Shown: positions 37,510 to 51,000 of the stretch, piece after piece
Layout: each line of letters starts with the position of its first letter
How positions within the stretch are numbered: position 1 is the stretch's first letter
Assembly (NCBI RefSeq): GCF_905220365.1
Contig: NC_061147.1
Span: forward strand, 6,014,001-6,078,000
Direction of reading: 5' to 3'
DNA: 64,000 nucleotides
DNA from: Vanessa cardui
Lineage: Eukaryota; Arthropoda; Insecta; Lepidoptera; Nymphalidae
Position numbers and translations under genes: made by a program
Notes under the pieces: generated by a model
What the model was told of the DNA's origin: nothing
Databases searched by the model: none
Seen by the model: only the letters and a program-made list of their open reading frames with translations

Positions 37510-37841
37510 GTACGACACAAATTAGATGTAGCATCGGAAAATGAAATGGAATGAAAATAAAACCGATTACTGTCGATTTACACGACCAATAGAAATAGCT
37601 CCCTATCGCGCCATTCGACGCTATTTGTCGCTATAGATTCACGCGTCAGAGAAAGCAAGTACATGTAAATCGACGCGTCAAATTGACGAATATATTAGGT
37701 CATATGATATTACAAGTTATTACGTTTGTGCAAAGATCATATTCGCATGAAAAATAAATATTGATAATTTGGGATAGCGTACTTAATTCGGATGTGATCG
37801 GTTTTACGAATTTTGCCGATGCGACATCTAGTGTGTCCTAC
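37510..37841. mobile_element. MITE family M1, complete copy (332 bp)
   Basis: The terminal inverted repeats are GTACGACACAAATTAGATGT-AGCATCGG at the left and, in complement, GTAGGACACACTAGATGTCGCATCGG at the right, about 26-28 bp with a few mismatches. Flanks read ..gtata and tatat.., compatible with a TA or TATA target duplication. There is no coding capacity. A second copy lies at 48834-49150 and a solo end at 24640-24715. Confidence 0.75.
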
Positions 37842-37889
37842 TATATATGTAGGTACAGCGTGAAAATTTCTCACTTAAGAGGTATCCTC

Positions 37890-38060
37890 TCCCTGCTACA
37901 CCCGTGGTAGTGGATTCACATGTGGCAAAATTTTATTAAAATTAAACACATGTAGGTTTTCTCGCGATGTCTTTCTTCAAACCCAAGCACGATTTAAGTA
38001 CATGAAAATTCAGTGTTCAATTCCCGGGGTTTGAACCCAAGACAATCGCAATCGAATCGA
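37890..38060 (-). repeat. SINE-A, degraded
   Basis: Order of words preserved (cacatgtggcaaaatttt, taggttttctcgcgatgtct, ggtttgaaccc) but strongly diverged. Confidence 0.55.
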
Positions 38061-38535
38061 CAGGTAATCGTTGCTGGGTATTTCACAAAACCCACCGGTC
38101 TAAAATGGATTTGAAAATAATTAGGTATGGAATCAAAATCGATACAAATAGGAAAACAAGGAATACTCGTTAGTCATTATAAATTAACTTAATTTTTCAT
38201 AAAACAACTCACATAACATTAAATTATACCACTATATTAATTAACCAATCGATACAGATAATAATTATTACTTTTATAGTCAATATCAGAACATCGTTGC
38301 ATAACACACCGTTCAAAATCAAACGCCTTTTTTCTCGTGCCAGGCAGTACCAGCTCGCCACACCACGCCACGAGATGAAAATGATGGGAGTGCCACAATA
38401 TAGTGTCGATAACCGAATCAATAATCATAATAATAAATGTTCTGTCAATTAAAAAAAGCATTTGAAAATCAAAGCAGTGCTAAATATTATTATTCGAATT
38501 AGAATTATATAAGTGTATTTAAAAAATCATGACAA

Positions 38536-38577
38536 TCACATACATATATGTCCCAGAGGAGATATATATGTATGTGA
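38536..38577. repeat. hairpin, perfect 14-bp arms
   Basis: tcacatacatatat (38536-38549) and atatatgtatgtga (38564-38577) with a 14-base loop. Confidence 0.8.
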
Positions 38578-38629
38578 CTTAGAACATTATGACTGGAACA
38601 TATAAATCTTAAAGAAATATTACGGATTC

Positions 38630-38705
38630 AAACTTGAGCCACTACTTAGCTATTGTTATGTGTTCCATAATACATCTCGCGCTCGGCGGTGAAGCAAAAC
38701 ATCTA
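38630..38705 (+). repeat. SINE-A fragment
   Basis: B-box-like ggattcaaac to cgctcggcggtgaagcaaaa, catc; head and tail missing. Confidence 0.5.
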
Positions 38706-40850
38706 CAGATGCTCTAAATAATATAAAACAGAGACCCATATAAAAACGGCAAGAAGAAAATGTTTTCAAATTGCTACTAAAATTGAAAATAGTTAAAAAA
38801 GAACTATACCTGGTGGTAGCTTTGTCTGGGTAGGTTCAGATAAGTTAAAAAATTATATTTAAGGAAAGTTTGGACTATTCTCTAATAGCCTTCAAATATA
38901 ATTATAAACTTTACTCTTACGTAACAGTACAAAATATCTTATTAACTATAAGATCTATCTCTAAAAGAGATATATAGATACAGATTCATCTCTAGAAGAG
39001 GTAGATAATACATCTTACGATATAAATCTTTATGGACGATAGAAGGCTCATACAATTTGACCTATTTACGTGACGGCCTTTCTATTAACAAGAGAAAAAG
39101 ACTCAGCGATTTTCTTACGATACTCCTTGCCCACAATATTATTCAATATTATTAGTTCCGGTTTGAAGGGTGAGTAAGCCAGGGTATACGCACAAGGACC
39201 ATAACATCTTAGCTCCCAAGTTTGGTGGTACATTGTTGTTTTAAAGAATGGTTAATACTTATTTCAGCGCTAATGTTTATAGGCAGTGTGCCCAGTTACA
39301 ATGGCCTATTTTCTTAAAAAAAAAAAAAACAGATTTTGACAATTAATAAGCAAGTGACGTTTCTATTGAATAAATACTTTTTACTCTGAGTCTGGCATTA
39401 TAAGAATATTTTAACAAAAAATCGAAATGCATCCGCTTTGCATATACAATGGATAGCCAATGTAAGTCACTTCACGTAACGTCTAGACGTCTGCTTGTAT
39501 GCAAATAAAAACAATTGATTTTCGGCTATTCACTTTGTATTCGCCGTTCGATTCGGATTAAGGCTAGGATCCTCCTTAACTATTTAAAACGCTTGATAGA
39601 TTTTATGTTGAGATTTTTTTATTAGTGGCCAGTTTCAACGGTCGCAGAATTCGAAGTTCTTGATTTAAATCTTGAGCCAGGCCAATCAAATCATTACTTG
39701 TTATTTTTTGATAAATTTGTTATTGGATTGACCCAAAATTCCTTGGAAAGCACGATTTTTCAAATTACACTGCAATATACTTAAATAAAATTATAGCAAT
39801 ATACCATTAAAATGCAGTCTGATTCTGTAAAAATTAACTTTGTTTATCAATCGTGACAACTGCCTTACTGTGACAAGGCATTTTGATACCAATATCCTAT
39901 TAAATGTATAATTATTGTAATCAATATCGTATATCAAATTTTGACATTTCGCGCTCGTGATCTGAGGAGAGTTTAGAGTATTTTTACCGAACACCTCTAA
40001 AAATAAACAAATTACCTTTAGTATTTATGGTATAAGTTAAGATCTATAATAATCAATTACATTAATGACATTTTTATATTCAATGTCAACTTAATTTTAT
40101 TGATGAATAAGATATTTTTAAATGGCAAGAATTATTTCAAAAATTAAATTTCGTGAGTAAACCATACAGTATATATTATATTATGTAGTAATATTACTAA
40201 GAACTAAAATTGTAATAACTATAATGTATTAAAATTGTTTTACTTTTTGTATTATTTTTAACTTTACTTTGGTGATAGGGCTTTGTGCAAGTGTGGGTGG
40301 GTAACATACACACAGAAACAAACAACATATTTACCAAACAACAACACCAAGTTATATTGTGATTCGGTTTGAAAAGAGTCAGACTAAGTAACTACAACCT
40401 ACATCCCATACAGCATAACATCTTAATTCCTTTACCTCTTACCACCAGATATCCCATTTTCCAGTCCGCTATAATAAATGGAAACAATAACATGAAATAA
40501 AAGAACTTCCCCTTAAACTGTCTAAAATCGAAGTCTAGACTTCAAATAATAATGAATGCGATTTGATGCCTATTTTAATACACAATTGTGGACTCTAGGA
40601 ATCTATGCTAATTATAGACGTAGCAACTGAATGTTAGTTAAATGTGATTTCAATTCCAAATGCAATTTTGTGTTCACGAAGAATTTTTAATGTATTTTGT
40701 ATATACCTTTGGCTCTAAAGGCTTATTCGTAAGCCATGTACAATTAAGAAATTAACTTTTCTTTTAAAATGACAGATGAAAAAGGTTTTTTTTTTAATTT
40801 ACGTTTGACTAACAATGATCATCAGCATACATCCATCTATTACTTTTTTT
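38706..40850. other. no gene recognised; degraded repeat B
   Basis: A diverged plus-sense repeat-B copy lies at 39151-39302. The rest is AT-rich with no coding signal. Confidence 0.4.
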
Positions 40851-41143
40851 ATTTTTTTATGGTATAGTTAGGCGGACGAGCATATGGGCCACCTGATGGT
40901 AAGTGGTCACCATCGCCCATAGACACTGACGCTGTAAGAATTATTAAGTATTCCTTACATCGTCAATGTGCCACCAACCTTGGGAACTAAGATGTTATGT
41001 CCCTTGTGCCTGTAGTTACACTGGCTCACTCACCCTTCAGACCGGAACACAACAATACTGAGTACTGTTGTTTGGCGGTAGAATAACTGATGAGTGGGTG
41101 GTACCTACCCAGACGGGCTTACACAAAGCCCTACCACCAAGTA
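40851..41143 (-). repeat. repeat B, full length
   Basis: Complete about 290-bp unit with T-run at 40851 and the ccctaccaccaagta end at 41143. Confidence 0.88.
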
Positions 41144-41454
41144 AACTTCAAGTATATATACACTATTTAAATCATATGAGGAGAAAAGCCAAATTAACAA
41201 CATTTAACAGAAAAAAAAAACGAGATATTATCGATCGAGAACTTGATTAACCTATGATTATAATATAATATTCATTATTTGCGAAATAATTACGTTTTGA
41301 ACGTCGATAAAACTGTTATCGATTTTTTAGAAGTAAAATTATTGTGGAAATATATAGTTAAATGTAATAGTAATGTATTATAAATACAGATATATTCATC
41401 AAGAACTATTAGTGCTCAATAAAGCAAATAAATAATAATCATTACATAGTATAA

Positions 41455-41697
41455 AACAAAGTCGCTTTCCGTTGTCTGTCCCTATGTATGCTTATATCTT
41501 TAAAATTACGAAACGGGTTTTGATGGATTTTTTTAATAGATAGAATGACTCAAAAGGAAGGTTTTTGTATATAATATATGAGCAATGTAGTTAAGAAACA
41601 CTGATCACTTTTTAAATGTCTAATGCAATGTAACAAATTCTGTAGAATATTTAGTATCAGTATTGCACCCGTGCGAAGCCGAGGTCACTAGTATTTA
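41455..41697 (-). repeat. dispersed repeat F copy
   Basis: Ends cacccgtgcgaagccgaggt, cactagta; contains the cgaaacgggttttgatggat segment. This ending is typical of Helitron-like or related lepidopteran repeats; class not proven. Confidence 0.5.
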
Positions 41698-43428
41698 ATA
41701 AAATGAACAGACTTTAGATAAAACTTACATTTATTTTAAAAATACACTCTTTTATATTTTTCTAGTTTTTTTATAATATTTATATGCTTATATCTAATTT
41801 ATTATGCTCAAAATTGATAAGTAAGCCTTAAAACTAAGAAACGGAACAATTTAACACAACTTCAAACTTATATATGTATCTAAATATATAAAATATAAGA
41901 ATTTATTTAGCCATACAATTATTATGGTATAACAAACCTCCAATCATGCATATTATTAAGCTTATAAAGAACAATTAGTAAATCATACAAACTCAAAATA
42001 TCTTTTTATTTTGAGACAATTAATTCCAAGTTAATTAATGACAATAATTACATCTATGTCTATATTAATACAATTACTCACTAGCCATTGGCAGGAGAAA
42101 TAAAAAAACTTTAACCTTGAATTGACATGACACAATTATAAATCTTGATTATCTGTGGTATTTGTGAATAAAATGGCGTCATTCATGTCAGCAAAATTGT
42201 TATCGGAACATTTTAAGTAAAATTAATTTGGATATAAAATTTGAATATGTTATAGATAAGATAAGAGATATAATAATTAGGAATGTTTGTATGCATTACA
42301 TAGTAGAGCTATAATATATTATTTATATTCCAAATAGGTTTTTTTAAAGGGACGCCTTATTTCAGACTTCGTAATGTCAATATATTCGTTTTCGTAAGTG
42401 TATATAATATATATTTTTAACTTGACCTATTAAATAATTTAAATCTCATGTCAAAAACTAATTGATAAATAATTGATATGACATAATAGAAAATTATTTA
42501 ATGATAAAAAAGCGCGAACTTTCTTTTTTTTTATTACCAGACATGACAAATGTATAAATGTAATTTTTTTTTTTTAACTCAATTAGTAAAAGGACGGAAA
42601 GGACTAACTTTGTTACTATATTGTTACTATATTCACGCTTTATATAATCTGTAATATGACAGTTTAAAAGTGTTTTATTTTTGTATATTTAAATCTAACA
42701 ATATTGTTCGTACGATTCTTTACAATTAATGTTGTTACACTAGCTTACTCATCCACCAAACCGTCACACAGACACATCAACACATATATATCATAGATAT
42801 ATAAATAGCAAAACTATATTTGCATATATACCAATAAACAAAGCACTAACACAAGGATTCGCTGCGAATTGTTAAATATTTTAAATTTTTAATATATTAC
42901 ATTTAATAATTATTGAAATCTATTTTATAATATTTATTTTATTTAATGAAGTAATATCCCAAGGTCACATTTCATTACAACGTTTTAATACCTAACGTTT
43001 CAGGCGCAAATACCGGACGCATTTTTTTGTAATATTTAAACTACAATATTATATAATATATAACTTGAACACTATAAATAAATCCATACAATGGACTGTA
43101 CACACATATCTTAGTATTATGTTTATAGACTAGAGTTTATAATATATATATATATGTTATTATGTTTTAAAATATATACCAAACAGAATTAATTATATTC
43201 GTATTTATAATCTTATATATAGGTAAATAATGTATAATCTAATTGGAATATTTTTAATGATCAATTTTTTTTGCACAGATAAAAAAATGAACTTTTAATA
43301 GTTGACAGAATTCCGATTAAAGGAGTGTCTACGCGAAGGTGACTTAAAAAAACAAAACATATACATAATTAAAACTATGTTACTATATATATGACATAAC
43401 TAAACTATTTTTTCATTGTCAATACTTT
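41698..43428. other. AT-rich 3' flank of the channel gene
   Basis: Nothing recognised apart from simple AT-rich sequence. Confidence 0.45.
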
Positions 43429-43434
43429 TTTATT
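43429..43434 (-). terminator. candidate poly(A) signal of channel gene
   Basis: AATAAA on the minus strand about 60 bases past the stop codon at 43494-43496. Confidence 0.45.
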
Positions 43435-43493
43435 ACTTTGTCTTATCAATCAAGAAAAGGAACTTTAAAATAGTTGATAGGGTTAATATACAT

Positions 43494-43667
43494 TTACAAA
43501 AAGGTCGACCAATATACAACGTTTAATATGAAGAAAGAGAAAGGGAAGAAGAAACGAGAGAACCGATCTATGTATACAGCTGTCTCCCTCCCGTTGCAAA
43601 AGGTGTCGTATTGAGGGATCGAGGCGGAGGTACTGGCCCGAGGGTCCACGGAATTTGGAAATATGTG
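43494..43667 (-). CDS. channel exon 8: end of M3-M4 loop and M4
   Basis: TTTTTTTTCAG acceptor ends at 43668. Encodes FCNGRETAVYIDRFSRFFFP, then the rest of M4 ending ..NVVYWSTFL and a stop. Phase 0 join to exon 7 (..DAYK / HIFPNS..). Confidence 0.88.
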   Translation of the reverse strand, partial: HIFPNSVDPRASTSASIPQYDTFCNGRETAVYIDRFSRFFFPFSFFILNVVYWSTFL

Positions 43668-46600
43668 CTGAAAAAAAATCATATCGTTATTTATTTACAA
43701 TAATAAATAAAAATACTATATTATTGAACGGACATAAACGCTATATATTTAATAAATAATAATAATAAAAATGAGACAACATCACATACATTACTCTGAT
43801 CCCAATGTAAGTAGCTAAAGCACTTGTGTTATGGAAAATCAGAAGTAACGAAGGTACCACAAACACCCAGACCCAAGACAACATAGAAAACTAATGATTA
43901 TCTATATAGACTCGGCCGGGAATCGAACCCGGGACTTCGGAGTGGCGTACCCTTGAAAAACCGGTGTACACTCGACCACGGAGGTCGTCAAAATTTAATA
44001 TTATACATGTGAAAGTAACTCTGTCTGTCTGTAGCTCTTTCACGACCAAACCGCTGAACCGAATTTGATACCACACAATTTGTTACCCTTAAAACTACTA
44101 CTTAGTAGACTACTGTAGACAGCTGTAGAGCTCATGCTAACTCAATAGAATTTAATAATAAGTATATCAAGTTTTTAAAAGTGAACTATAGAGGATCGTA
44201 CGCCGTTCCTTAAATTAGTGACATTATAATAGGCTATTTGACAATGCGAAAAATAAATTGTGAATTATTGTAATCACTGTATATTATGAGCTTAAAAATG
44301 GTTATTTACAAACGAAAGTTGAAATTAATACTTAATTTATTCAGAAATCAATAAATAAAAATTCATTTTTTCAAACGTTTGTCACGTGACACAAAACGCT
44401 CCTGATTGGCCGGGCATATGATGAAGTCACTTTCTTGTAAACCTTGCTTTTCTACTATATGTACCACAGATTAAAATACAGGAAAGTGACGTCACCGACC
44501 CCTTTGCAGCGCCATATTGTCGAAGTAGCGTTTTCGCGCGTTATTTAAATATGGATTTTTAATAAGATATTTTTCGGTAAATATGTACTAGAAATAAAAA
44601 AAATCAACTTTTACTGGGTTCCTTAACCTCTACTAAATAATATAAAATGGATTTTAAAAACCAGTCAAATAGCCTATTATAAGCGTTAATAGCGCAATGG
44701 TTTACCGTCCGCCTAGTGATGTAAAATAGTAAAATCGACTCTGATTTTGGGCTATTGCCGTCCCTATTCAGACCACAAGCAATTCAGAGAGTTTCTACTA
44801 TTACTTTTTAAATAACAAAATAAAAGATTCAACAGCGCCTTATCCATACAATGTTTAACCTTCTTTTTTATGGAATAGATTGGTGGACGAGCATATGGGC
44901 CACCTGATGGTAAGTGATTCCATCACCCATAAACAATGACGCTGTAAGAAATATTAACTATTCATTCATCATTCGAGACACATTCAAGACAGGCGGTATT
45001 GGTGAGTCGGAGATTAATAGCCCATTTGCCTCTCCATATTCATAACATATACATATAAAAAAGGCTATAGTTACCTTATAAGCATCTAACTCTCTACTAA
45101 GATCCTCGTCCGAGTAACCCTTCATCGCCTTAGTGGCCACTGGGCCCATGTAGTTGTTGACCACAGCGAATTCAAACAGCGATAGAAATACGAATACCGA
45201 ACAAGAAGACATCCAAACATCAATCGCTTTGACGTAGGACACCGGAGGTAGGCTCTGTTGCGATTGGGTGTTTTGTGTTGCTGGAAAATAAGGCCACGAT
45301 CACATTCATCATATTTGAAAATGTCATATCTTGTTTGATGAGATGCTCCAGTGGTTAGAACCACTGAATATTCATGTACTTAATTTGTGCAAAACAATCA
45401 GCTGAGATGGCCCAGTGCTTAGAACGTGTGCATCTTAACCGATGATTTCGGGTTCAAGCCCAGGCAAGCACCACTATATGTGCTTAATTTGTGTTTATAA
45501 TTCATCTCGTGCTCAGCGGTAAAGGAAAATATCGTGAGGAAACCTGCATGTGTTTCATTACATAGAAATTCTACCACATGTGTATCCTACCAACCAGCAT
45601 TGGAACGGCGTGGTGGAAATATGTTCCAAACCCTAAAGTGAGAGGAGGCTTTAACCCAGAATTGGGAAATTTACAGGCTGTTGTTGTTGTGTACTGTCTG
45701 CATTTTTTTTTCTGTTGATTTATTATTTCAAATTTTAAAATTGGTCTCTTTGCTAATCCTGAAGTTGCTCACCTAATGTTAAAAGTGACGTCACTCCCAA
45801 TGTCACTCTTGCAGGTATTGCTTCAGGTTTGATCCAGAAAGATATCCAGGACATGACTACGATGAGAGCTGAGGGTATGTAGGTGTGGAAGAGATGGTAG
45901 CCAAGGCGTCGTCGCAAGTTGAACACGACGGCTAAGCACGTGAAATTTCCTGGAAAACACAACCTTATATTTAACTTATAGGTATATAGTCTTGTGCACA
46001 CAATAGTCTAATGACTAATGCAAAAACATATCGCAACGCAACCAAATATATAAATTGATTTTATTTAATCTAGCTTATTTAAATTATCTATAAAAATTTA
46101 TGAGATAAGAAGTTTTCAATCACAATTTTTAATATTTTTTAAACATAAACATTTCACGCAGATGCATTCAATATAAAAAACAAAGAACTGTTAATTTTCC
46201 ACTGCGGGGCTAAGGCCTCCTCTCCCGTTGAGGGGAAAGTTTGGAACATATTTCACCGATTAGTGGAAATCAATATAAACGCAATCAAAGCCAATGATAA
46301 TACTAGTGTTTGATATTAAACAAATTGTACACTTGAGTTGAATAATTCTTTCACCAATGTTAATTTAAATATCCGAGTCACGTATTCACGTAATAATAAA
46401 AATGACGATTGAATGCATTCATTAGATAATAGGCAAAACCTCGAGTTTATTCCATAGTTTTTTTTTTCGAAACCTATGATAGTCTTTTGTTTTTATTCCA
46501 TTTCATTGTAAACTACATGATAACATGAAGAACTAAAGATGAATGAATGAACTACATGCACAATTAACGGTCAAGTAGTAAACATAAGTTCATTTAAAAT

Positions 46601-47887
46601 TGGAGATTGTTGATCATTTACAAATAAGAAATTAACTCTTAACTGTTTTCACGGTTTGAATCGATTAAAAGATTTTATATACTTTGGTATAACGATAGCG
46701 CTACGAAAGTCAAACGATTTTCGATTTATTTTATAAATTTAGAACGTATTCTTTTATTTTTAATATTTGCTTTAAAATTGATTAAAAACTGACTTAGGTA
46801 TAAATGCATAGATCCCATAGAAAAATAAAATAAAAATAAATATCTAAATATCTTTTTTCTTAATCGTTTTTTTTTTTTCAAACATACTTTATTCAAATAG
46901 GCTTTAACAAGCACTTTTAAATCGCCATTTAATAATTATATTAAGTGAAACTACCACCGATTCGGAATATAAATTCTGCCTAGAAGAAGCGGCAAAAAAC
47001 TCAGTAGTTACTCTTAATCAACACTTAAAAATACAGTCATGTTAGTCAAACACAATTACATGCGTATATTATATATCCTGTCTGGAATTCAACTAGTATT
47101 AATTCCACGCTTTATATAATATCGTCTGTATAATCTCGTATTGAATAATATGCCTTAAACACAAATATATAAAATAAATAAAAAACTTACCAGTGGAATA
47201 TTCGATAGTGCAATCTGATGTGTAGTTGTTAGAAATATCAAGCTGTGGCAGTTCGATTTCTGGGTTAACAACCAGTGGGTCAGTCAGATTCCAAATAAAG
47301 ACAAGATCGTGGACCGTGTGTGATACTGAAAAGCAACCAAGTACATTTATAACTCATAATTAAATTTATTTATTTTAACAAGCTTTTATTTAACTTCGAC
47401 TGTAAAAAACATCTTACTTTATTTTAAGCTAGACCCACACTGGCAAAATGTTGCTAACATTTTTATTGCTGGCTATTATTAATACCATGTGCTATATATC
47501 ACTTTTAGTTCTTGGAATAAATAAAAGCTTGTTTCATAGAGATTTTTTATAATACATTTATTATGTCAAGGTAAATGGACGGCTATCTCATGGTAAGTTT
47601 TTTTTATGGTATAGGTTGGCGGACGAGCATATGGGCCACCTGGTGGTAAGTGGTCACCATCACCCATAGACAATGACGCTGTAAGAAACATTAACTATTC
47701 CTTACATCGTCGATGTGCCACCAACCTTGGAAACTAAGATGTTATGTCCCTTGCGCCTGTAGTTACACTGGCTCACTCACCCTTCAAACCGGAACACAAC
47801 AATACTGAGTAATGTTATTTGGCGGTAGAATTACTGATGAGTGGGTGGTACCTACCCAGACGGGCTTGCACAAAGCCCTACCACCAA

Positions 47888-47956
<69 letters not shown>

Positions 47957-48029
47957 TTTGGCGGTAGAATAACTGATGAGTGGGTGGTACCTACCCAGAC
48001 GGGCTTGCACAAAGCCCTACCACCAAGTA

Positions 48030-48073
<44 letters not shown>

Positions 48074-51000
48074 TTTGGCGGTAGAATAACTGATGAGTGG
48101 GTGGTACCTACCCAGACGGGCTTGCACAAAGCCCTACCACCAAGTATATAAAGTAGGTAAGTATAATAAGTATGTATATAAAGTGACGACAACTTTCCAT
48201 AGCCTTATAGTCGTCGGAAATAAATAACTATTTCTTACAAATTTAAGTAAAAGGTTATGTCCCTTGTGCCTAAAATTACACTGGCTCACTCACCATTCAA
48301 ACGAATACAACAAAGCATATATAGCTCCTTGGCGGTAGAATGTATAAACTATATTATGTTACTGCGTAAATTAATGCAATATATATGCAATTACGTTAAT
48401 CAATTTTATGACATAAAACATATACCTACGAATTGTGTAACAAATTTTAAATTTAATAATTACAAAGCCTACCTAAAGCGTCGCCAGTTAAGGCGTCCCG
48501 ACTTCGGCCGGGTAGAAATTGGAAATTAAGTCACTTGTCGATCGCCTATTTATAAAAAACACACGTACAGAATATTTATCTATATAAAGATAAGCGATAG
48601 AAGATCTACATTGAGTTAAAACTTACAACTTTCTATCATCATGGAACAGCTCTGCGTGTCGTGAGGATACGACTCAAACTTCATCGCACATGACAGTACC
48701 AGCGTTAACCTGGAAAGACATAGCATAGCATTACAATTTAGCAACAGCCTATATAAATACCTCTGTTGAGCAAGTCACGTCTATTAAGAGACTATAAATC
48801 TAATATATAGACTCTAATATAAAGTGACGTACAGTACGACACAAGTTAGATGTAGCATCGGAACATGAAATAAAACCGATTACTACCGATTTACTCGATC
48901 AATAAAAATAGCTCCCTATCGCGCCATTCGACGCTATTCGTCGCTACAGATTCGCGCGTCAATTCAACCCGAGAAAACAAGTGCCTGTAAATCGACGTGT
49001 CAAATTGACGAATATATTAGGTCATATGATATTACAAGTTGTTACGTTTGTGCAAAGATTATATTTGCATAAGAAATAAATGTTGATAATTTAGGATAGC
49101 GTACTTAATTCGGATGTGATCGGTTTTACGAATTTTGCCGATGCTACATCATAATAACATTAATAACTTTAATATTACCATTAACTAAGTATCTATAAGG
49201 AGAATATTTTTAATTGTTACATTTACCATACTGTTCTCATGTAGGTGAATCTGTCTTTTTGAGAATAAATTCTTAAACCACACCACAATATAAGGTCTTA
49301 ATTTTTTTTTATGGTATAGGATGGCGGGCGAGCATATGGGCCACCTGATGGTAAGTGGTCACCATCACTCATAGACAATCACGCTGTAAGAAATATTAAC
49401 TATTCCTTAAATCGTCAATGCGCCACCAACCTTGGGAACTAAGATGTTATGTCCCTTGTGCCTGTAGTAACACTAGCTCACTCACCCTTCAAACCGGAAC
49501 ACAACAATACTGTGTACTGTTATTTGGCGGTAGAATATCTGATGAGTGGGTAGTACCTACCCAGACGGGCTTGCACAAAGCCCTACCTCCAAGTAGATAG
49601 ATAGAGTAGATGTTAATTTTAAATTAACATAATTATTTTTTTTTATTACCCATTTTTAATAAGCATATTTACCATGTTTTTTTATATATGGTGGTGCTCG
49701 ATATTTCGACATTGTCTACGAATGTCTTGTTCACGAGAACAAGGTAAATATCTCGGTTTAAATAAATGTAATAAAGTTGATATGTTCCAAAAGTCTTCTC
49801 AAAACTATATAGTCCTGAATATTATAGTTATAATATTCAGGACGATTCAAGTATAGTAATACTTCATATATTCTAATCGAAGTTCAAACGGTTTTTATTT
49901 ACAACATCCACGGACTAACATTTGCTCCTTTTTTACATTTTATTGTAATACATATTAGCGTTTTAAAGTTTTATATTATTACAGAACAAGCTGTACCCGC
50001 GACCTTGTACGCATTTGAATTAAAAAAAAATATTGTTGTAGCCTAATTTATTCCTTATTATATCAGTTATCTGCTATTGAAAGTCCCGTTAAAATCAGTC
50101 CAGCCGTTCCAGAGATTGGCCAAAACATACAGACAGACGAAAAATAAAAAAAAATTTTGGTATATGTACCGTGTATACATACATATGCATTGAGTAAAAA
50201 AAGGGCTACTTTAATGTAATAAACAGACACTCCAATTTTATTATATGCAGAAGTTCCAATGTTTAAGAAAATTCTATCCATTTTTAGTCAATTATTTAAT
50301 AACATATACCTTTGGGTAATACTAACTTTGACATATAAAGCAGAGTTTTATCATGGTATAGCCAGAGATAATGGTTCGGAATGCTCATTTCATGGAAGGT
50401 GACTTTCTTGGCGTTTTTGAAGAAGCAATCCGGTCGCCAGATCTTGTTTAGCCAGTCCACATCGAGGATCCGGTATTCTTCGTGCATGTTCTCTGGCAGT
50501 CGAAGACGAGGATCCCGCCACGATTGGGCAAGGAATATATCGGCCACATATGTCTGGAAATTATAATTTCATTATAGCGACTAATTCATAAAACTAACTT
50601 TCAACATTTTTATGTAAAATAGGTTAGATAAACTGGAAAATGAGCCACCTAAAGGTAAGTGATTACGATAAATATTAGAACAGTAATAAAGAACACTCAC
50701 CCCTTACATTGTCACTAGCTCTGAAAACTAAGATGTTATGTCCTTTGTGACTGTAATAACACTGGCTTATTCTTGATCATACTGAAATACTACAATACTA
50801 AGCTTTGCTGTTTTGCGGTAGAATATATGAAACCTAACCGGCTAAGTGCAAACTCAAGTAAATAACAACATTACATATATTTATCTATACGATTGAATTT
50901 TTGGCTAATCCTATCATGAAATGGAGATTGTAATTATGATGAGTTTAATGATAAGAATTTTACAAGATTTAACCTCAATAATGAGTCGAGATGGCCCAGT

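Noticed and set aside
47880..47955. CRISPR-like spaced repeats at 47815-48146
   Set aside because: Eukaryotic context; the spacers are pure TA tracts and the repeats are ends of a known dispersed element.
47878..48192. 104-codon minus-strand frame with repeated segments
   Set aside because: A translation of repeat-B ends and TA tracts; the protein repeats (IYIYIY) are microsatellite.
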